Positions 7,401 through 9,188 of a stretch of DNA of 9,188 bases are shown in pieces; position 1 is the first letter of the stretch; every line of letters starts with the position of its first letter. The stretch comes from HGM13006 sp963649625 (GTDB lineage: Bacteria; Bacillota; Clostridia; Oscillospirales; Oscillospiraceae). The notes under the pieces were generated by a model. The model saw only the letters and a list, made by a program, of their open reading frames with translations, had not been told where the DNA came from and made no database searches. Made by a program: the position numbers and the translations under genes. Location of the stretch: NCBI GenBank assembly GCA_963649625.1, contig CAVJIP010000010.1:1-9188 (forward strand), in the 5' to 3' direction.

Positions 7401-7606
7401 AGGCCACGGATCGGGCCCACCGCATGGGCCAGCAGGCCCATGTGCAGGTGTATAAGCTCATTGCCAAGGACACCATAGAGGAAAAGATTTTGGCGCTTCA
7501 GGAGAAGAAAATCGCTCTGCTGGATGCCATATCTGGCTGCGAGGAGGCGGGAATCCTCAATATGTCCGGGGAGGAGCTGCTCTCCCTGCTCAAGGAGGAT
7601 TTATAA
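4409..7606 (+). CDS. SWIM zinc-finger SNF2-family helicase-like ATPase
   Basis: A 1065-residue DNA-dependent ATPase of the SNF2/RapA-like superfamily 2 group, close to the usual length of the bacterial SWIM-SNF2 type. In order: an N-terminal SWIM zinc finger, C68-x-C70 then C79-x-H81; a Gly-Ser-Lys linker (99-118); a long middle region (about 150-590) typical of bacterial SNF2-associated domains; then the motor. Lobe 1 has the Walker A DEMGLGKT (633-640), VVCPASLIYNW (661-671), the Walker B-type box DEAQ (732-735) and LTGTPIEN (759-766). Lobe 2 has LLFSQFTSMLERI (915-927), the SLKAGGTGLNLTAAD region (968-982) and the arginine-finger motif DRAHRMGQ (1001-1008). All catalytic motifs look intact. 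Such proteins move along double-stranded DNA and displace bound proteins such as RNA polymerase; the substrate here is unknown. AAGGA (4395-4399) sits 9 nt before the ATG and overlaps the preceding stop codon, pointing to translational coupling. No restriction or defence genes flank it, so a housekeeping role is as likely as a defence one. Confidence 0.95.
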   Translation: MLNEELIRKIFPRADYVRGLEYFRQNRVVTLHGQRGDNGIQAVAQVRGTKKYQVSFQITPGGKLTLHCTCQRFRETDRCKHLVAAMLEYLNTDEKADSGSGDKGSGGKGSGDKGSGSDQTVKSLLRRYLQRSKESHPPARPVNRLETRILPGAGSEYPGFSLRVGREKMYVVKDVLEFLRRVNRREVSAYGKGLTLDHSMELFPQKEQEMIRLLMNEFAEFRSLRGGYRLASYGPSKGEITLTGDAFDRWFDLLEGSQIEDMARKPWHFHTQDPQVSLWVEQADKTARLRVDTPCNYRFFGSQQTLYAMGGGALLRCSQEFRERVYPLLAVQRPDMRISLEDLPTFCSCVLPELGDLVEVNDPQELLQSYIPDSCTLCFYLDIDQDTLLLVLRFRYDEAHSFTPKDKPKESDGVRRNLLEETNGLQFALEHFHEQEGRLVLQGEEEIFQFLIGSLDAFRQRGEVYLSDRLQRKRIRPAAAVGISVADGLLTLSLDTGDYPPEELSRLYQSMLQKRKYHRLTDGRYLELNGSVCEKLAEMTQMLQLSDQELSRGQVTLPAYRGLYLDELLSGSQEVKVHRDSQFRSMVRNFKTLSESDYALPPGLEGVLRPYQQVGFQWLKTLESYGFGGILADEMGLGKTLEMIAFLATVPHKAVGAPSLVVCPASLIYNWGDELARFAPQLRFQLILGSAGERATLRRDGMDCDLWVTSYELLRQDIEDYGKIHFYCCVLDEAQHIKNVATLVSKAVKAINCTQRFVLTGTPIENRLSELWNLFDFLMPGYLYTNHAFREKLEKPVLKAKSPEALEQLQRLVRPFVLRRLKGDVLKELPPKEEHIRRVSLSQEERKLYYACVQAAVTSLGDEQGKLQILAALTRLRQLCCDPELCFENYTGPASKLDACAELCEAMVENGHQILLFSQFTSMLERIRARLDALHISSFTLQGSTSKEKRAALVKSFNGGEASVFLISLKAGGTGLNLTAADVVIHYDPWWNQAAQDQATDRAHRMGQQAHVQVYKLIAKDTIEEKILALQEKKIALLDAISGCEEAGILNMSGEELLSLLKEDL
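4703..4762 (+). repeat. In-frame 15-bp tandem repeat in the SNF2 gene
   Basis: Three full 15-bp units (4703-4717, 4718-4732, 4733-4747; pattern GGCAGCGGYGRCAAG) and a diverged partial unit (4748-4762). Each encodes Gly-Ser-Gly-Asp/Gly-Lys, making a flexible linker after the SWIM finger. The unit length is a multiple of three, so copy-number changes would keep the frame. Confidence 0.9.
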
Positions 7607-7622
7607 GGCTAATCAGAATTGC

Positions 7623-7663
7623 AAAAAGGCGCAGCAGGTGAAAAGCCTGCTGCGCCCGATTAT
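7623..7663. terminator. Terminator between the SNF2 operon and the VTC-DUF4956 operon
   Basis: A perfect 11-bp stem (7628-7638 with 7646-7656, arm GGCGCAGCAGG) has a 7-nt loop. On the minus strand it is followed directly by TTTTT (7627-7623), a good terminator for the DUF4956 gene. On the plus strand the tail (CGATTATTCTTTT) is a poorer T tract but may still end the SNF2 transcript. Confidence 0.88.
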
Positions 7664-7667
7664 TCTT

Positions 7668-8330
7668 TTATAGGTGGCTCTCAGAGCCCAGCCGCCCGCA
7701 GACCACGGTAAGGTTGCCGTTGCGGGTACGAATCTGATCCAGGAAATTCTTGATTTGATGCTCATCCCGGAGGGTGACGGTGTAGTGGAGCTCATAGAGG
7801 GTGCCCATGTTGGTGGTACGCACCTGATCCAGAGTGTGGGAGCTGGTGAACTGGGCCAGCAGGTCATCGAAAATCCCCTCATAGTCCAGGCTTTCGGGAA
7901 TGGTGATTCGCAGATCCCGACGGTTGTCGGAATGCTCCCCAAAGCCCACCATCGTAAGCACCAGGAAGAAGGCCGTGACCAGCAGGAAAAAGACCCCTGC
8001 CAGCAGCAGGTAGCCCATGCCGCAGACAATGCCCAGGGCCACCGCCAGAAACAGGGCACTGATCTGCTGGGCAGTGCCCGGCTCCGAGCGGAAACGAATC
8101 AGGGAGAAGGTACCCGCCACCGCCACACCGGCCCCGATGCTGCTGGAGACCATGGTGATAATCACCTGGACAATGGCAGGCAGCAGGGCCAAGGTGATGG
8201 CGAAGCCCTTGGAAAAATGGGCCCGGAAGGAGAAGCACAGGGACACCAGCAGTCCCAGCAGCAGGGAGACCCCGGTGCAGCTCAGAAAGGTCAGAGGGGT
8301 GAGGGTACTGGTCAGGATGGAATCAAACAC
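7668..8330 (-). CDS. DUF4956 family membrane protein
   Basis: 220 residues. The N-terminal half is hydrophobic, with likely membrane segments at about 11-33, 42-62 and one or two within 89-128. The family signature is clear at AGTFSLIRFRSEPGTAQQI (72-90), a conserved basic loop. The C-terminal part (about 138-213) alternates strands and helices and resembles a small ACT-like soluble domain. The family has no proven biochemical role; it often lies next to VTC-domain proteins. The start is GTG at 8330-8328, inside the last codons of the VTC gene (8-bp overlap, GTGTTTGA), with no strong ribosome binding site of its own. Translation is therefore probably coupled to the upstream gene. The close link suggests it anchors the polymerase to the membrane or helps pass its product across. 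That role is inference. Confidence 0.92.
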   Translation of the reverse strand: MFDSILTSTLTPLTFLSCTGVSLLLGLLVSLCFSFRAHFSKGFAITLALLPAIVQVIITMVSSSIGAGVAVAGTFSLIRFRSEPGTAQQISALFLAVALGIVCGMGYLLLAGVFFLLVTAFFLVLTMVGFGEHSDNRRDLRITIPESLDYEGIFDDLLAQFTSSHTLDQVRTTNMGTLYELHYTVTLRDEHQIKNFLDQIRTRNGNLTVVCGRLGSESHL

Positions 8331-9060
8331 AGGCGTTCACTACTTTCATTGGAAATTCCGCCGGCAGAATATTGCCGGTGTAACAGGCACCGATCTTGGA
8401 AAAAGAGGTGCGATAGATTTGGTTTTGGCTCAGGGCCTGAGCCAGCCACAGAGGCATGACCCCGGGGATCTTGATCTCCATCAGTACCCGATCCTCCGGA
8501 AGAATGGGAGAGCCATAGGCCCCGGCACAAAGGGTCAGCTCCTCCCTACGCCAGAGCAGGTTTCGGTCAAAGGTGACCCGCAGCTCCGGATCCTCCTTGC
8601 CGAACATGGCCACCCGGTCATAGCACAAGAACACCTTGGGCACCGGGTGATGCAGGGCCATAAAATGGGCGATCTCCCGGGTGATCTGAGGGTCGGTGTT
8701 CCGGGGAAGTGTCCCCTCCAGGAGAAAGGCCCGGGCCTGAGGCACCGGCAGCGCAATGCGCCGCTTGTAGACCACCCGTCGAAACTTCTTTTTCAGCTCA
8801 ATAAACACCTGACCGGTTTCCGGGTCAGGCAGGCCGTAGGCCCGAACCCGGAGCTTTTCCTTATAGACCGGCCCCTCAATGGAGGCCCTGGTAATATCGA
8901 AGGTGTCCGTGTCAAAGAAGATGTTGGAGATGGTGTGCTGGCCGTACTGGTCAACGGAGAAATGCTCCTCCAGGGTGGGAAGCAACGCCGCATACTGTTC
9001 CTCCCGGAGCAGATATTTTACCTCATATCTGGAAAAGGACGAAATAATATCGCTGGCCAT
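8323..9060 (-). CDS. VTC-domain polyphosphate polymerase-like protein
   Basis: 245 residues matching the VTC catalytic domain, which in the yeast protein Vtc4 makes polyphosphate from ATP using manganese in a tunnel lined with basic residues. Characteristic features are present: RYEVKYLL (11-18) opening strand; NIFFDTDTFD (46-55); KEKLRVRAYG (67-76) with alternating basic residues; FIELKKK (86-92); the basic KRR at 99-101; LRVTFDRNL (160-168); the acidic-basic pair VLMEIKIPG (192-200), where E195 is a likely metal ligand; and TSFSKIG (218-224). It lacks the SPX domain and membrane helices of the eukaryotic complex, so the membrane part is probably the overlapping DUF4956 gene. The start is set by TAAGGAGG (9077-9070), 9 nt before the ATG. 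It is the first gene of the operon within this window. The known domain makes polyphosphate; the bacterial product is inferred. Confidence 0.93.
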   Translation of the reverse strand: MASDIISSFSRYEVKYLLREEQYAALLPTLEEHFSVDQYGQHTISNIFFDTDTFDITRASIEGPVYKEKLRVRAYGLPDPETGQVFIELKKKFRRVVYKRRIALPVPQARAFLLEGTLPRNTDPQITREIAHFMALHHPVPKVFLCYDRVAMFGKEDPELRVTFDRNLLWRREELTLCAGAYGSPILPEDRVLMEIKIPGVMPLWLAQALSQNQIYRTSFSKIGACYTGNILPAEFPMKVVNACV

Positions 9061-9188
9061 AGCGGTGCGCCTCCTTACGTCAAGCTAGGGTAAAGTATAA
9101 GGGAGAATTATCAAGATTTTGTGTAAAAGCCTTGAAAAATTATCAAACAAACCGAAAAGAAACCGTGACCTCCCACACAGTCTATGTG
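9061..9188 (-). promoter_or_regulatory. Upstream region of the VTC-DUF4956 operon
   Basis: This A/T-rich stretch contains the ribosome binding site (9070-9077) and a possible -10 box TATACT (9099-9094) on the minus strand, with no convincing -35 at the right distance. A 9-bp direct repeat AATTATCAA occurs at 9106-9114 and 9138-9146, 32 bp apart. Read on the minus strand these give TTGATAATT twice, offering alternative GATAAT -10-like boxes. The promoter position is not resolved. The region runs off the window and no gene is visible in it. Confidence 0.4.

Noticed and set aside
4409..7606. SNF2 gene as part of a defence island (DISARM-like or similar)
   Set aside because: No methylase, nuclease, phospholipase-like or other defence partner is present; the neighbours are metabolic and regulatory genes.
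8017..9093. 358-codon plus-strand open frame opposite the VTC-DUF4956 genes
   Set aside because: It covers both antisense genes, has no recognisable domain, and lies opposite strongly conserved VTC motifs.

Overview
The window looks like chromosomal DNA from a GC-rich (roughly 55-60% by eye) member of the Clostridia, probably an Oscillospiraceae/Ruminococcaceae-type gut Firmicute. The evidence is a type III glutamine synthetase, a LytTR regulator, a SWIM/SNF2 helicase of the Firmicutes type, a VTC-DUF4956 pair, strong AGGAGG-like ribosome binding sites, sigma-A promoters with 17-bp spacers, and T-tailed hairpin terminators. The organism call is inference. No rRNA, tRNA, CRISPR array, transposase or phage gene was seen.

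Layout. Positions 1-357 (+) hold the 3' end of a gene, possibly a TetR-type regulator, that is more AT-rich than the rest. It converges on glnN (461-2548, -), with a bidirectional hairpin terminator between them (365-410). glnN encodes a full-length type III glutamine synthetase. It has a near-consensus promoter at 2657-2685 on the minus strand and a leader of about 100 nt with an 11-bp stem-loop. About 400 bp without a gene (2686-3084) separates glnN from a divergent gene at 3128-3880 (+). That gene encodes an unusual LytTR-plus-PAS protein with a near-perfect sigma-A promoter and its own strong terminator (3904-3942).

Next comes a two-gene operon with an extended -10 promoter: a small protein of unknown function (4043-4396) followed 12 nt later by a 1065-residue SWIM/SNF2 helicase-like ATPase (4409-7606). 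It converges on a minus-strand two-gene operon, with a hairpin terminator between (7628-7656). The first gene of that operon encodes a VTC-domain polyphosphate polymerase-like protein (8323-9060). The second encodes a DUF4956 membrane protein (7668-8330), and the two overlap by 8 bp.

How the genes work together. glnN assimilates ammonium. The divergent LytTR-PAS protein could be a cytoplasmic sensor-regulator of itself or of glnN, but only the arrangement suggests this. The VTC and DUF4956 proteins probably form a membrane-associated polyphosphate-making unit. The small protein and the SNF2 ATPase are probably cotranscribed, role unknown. No clear-cut new multi-gene system is visible. The most interesting items are the LytTR-PAS regulator with repeats upstream of its promoter, the VTC-DUF4956 pair, the structured glnN leader, and the small protein tied to the SNF2 ATPase.
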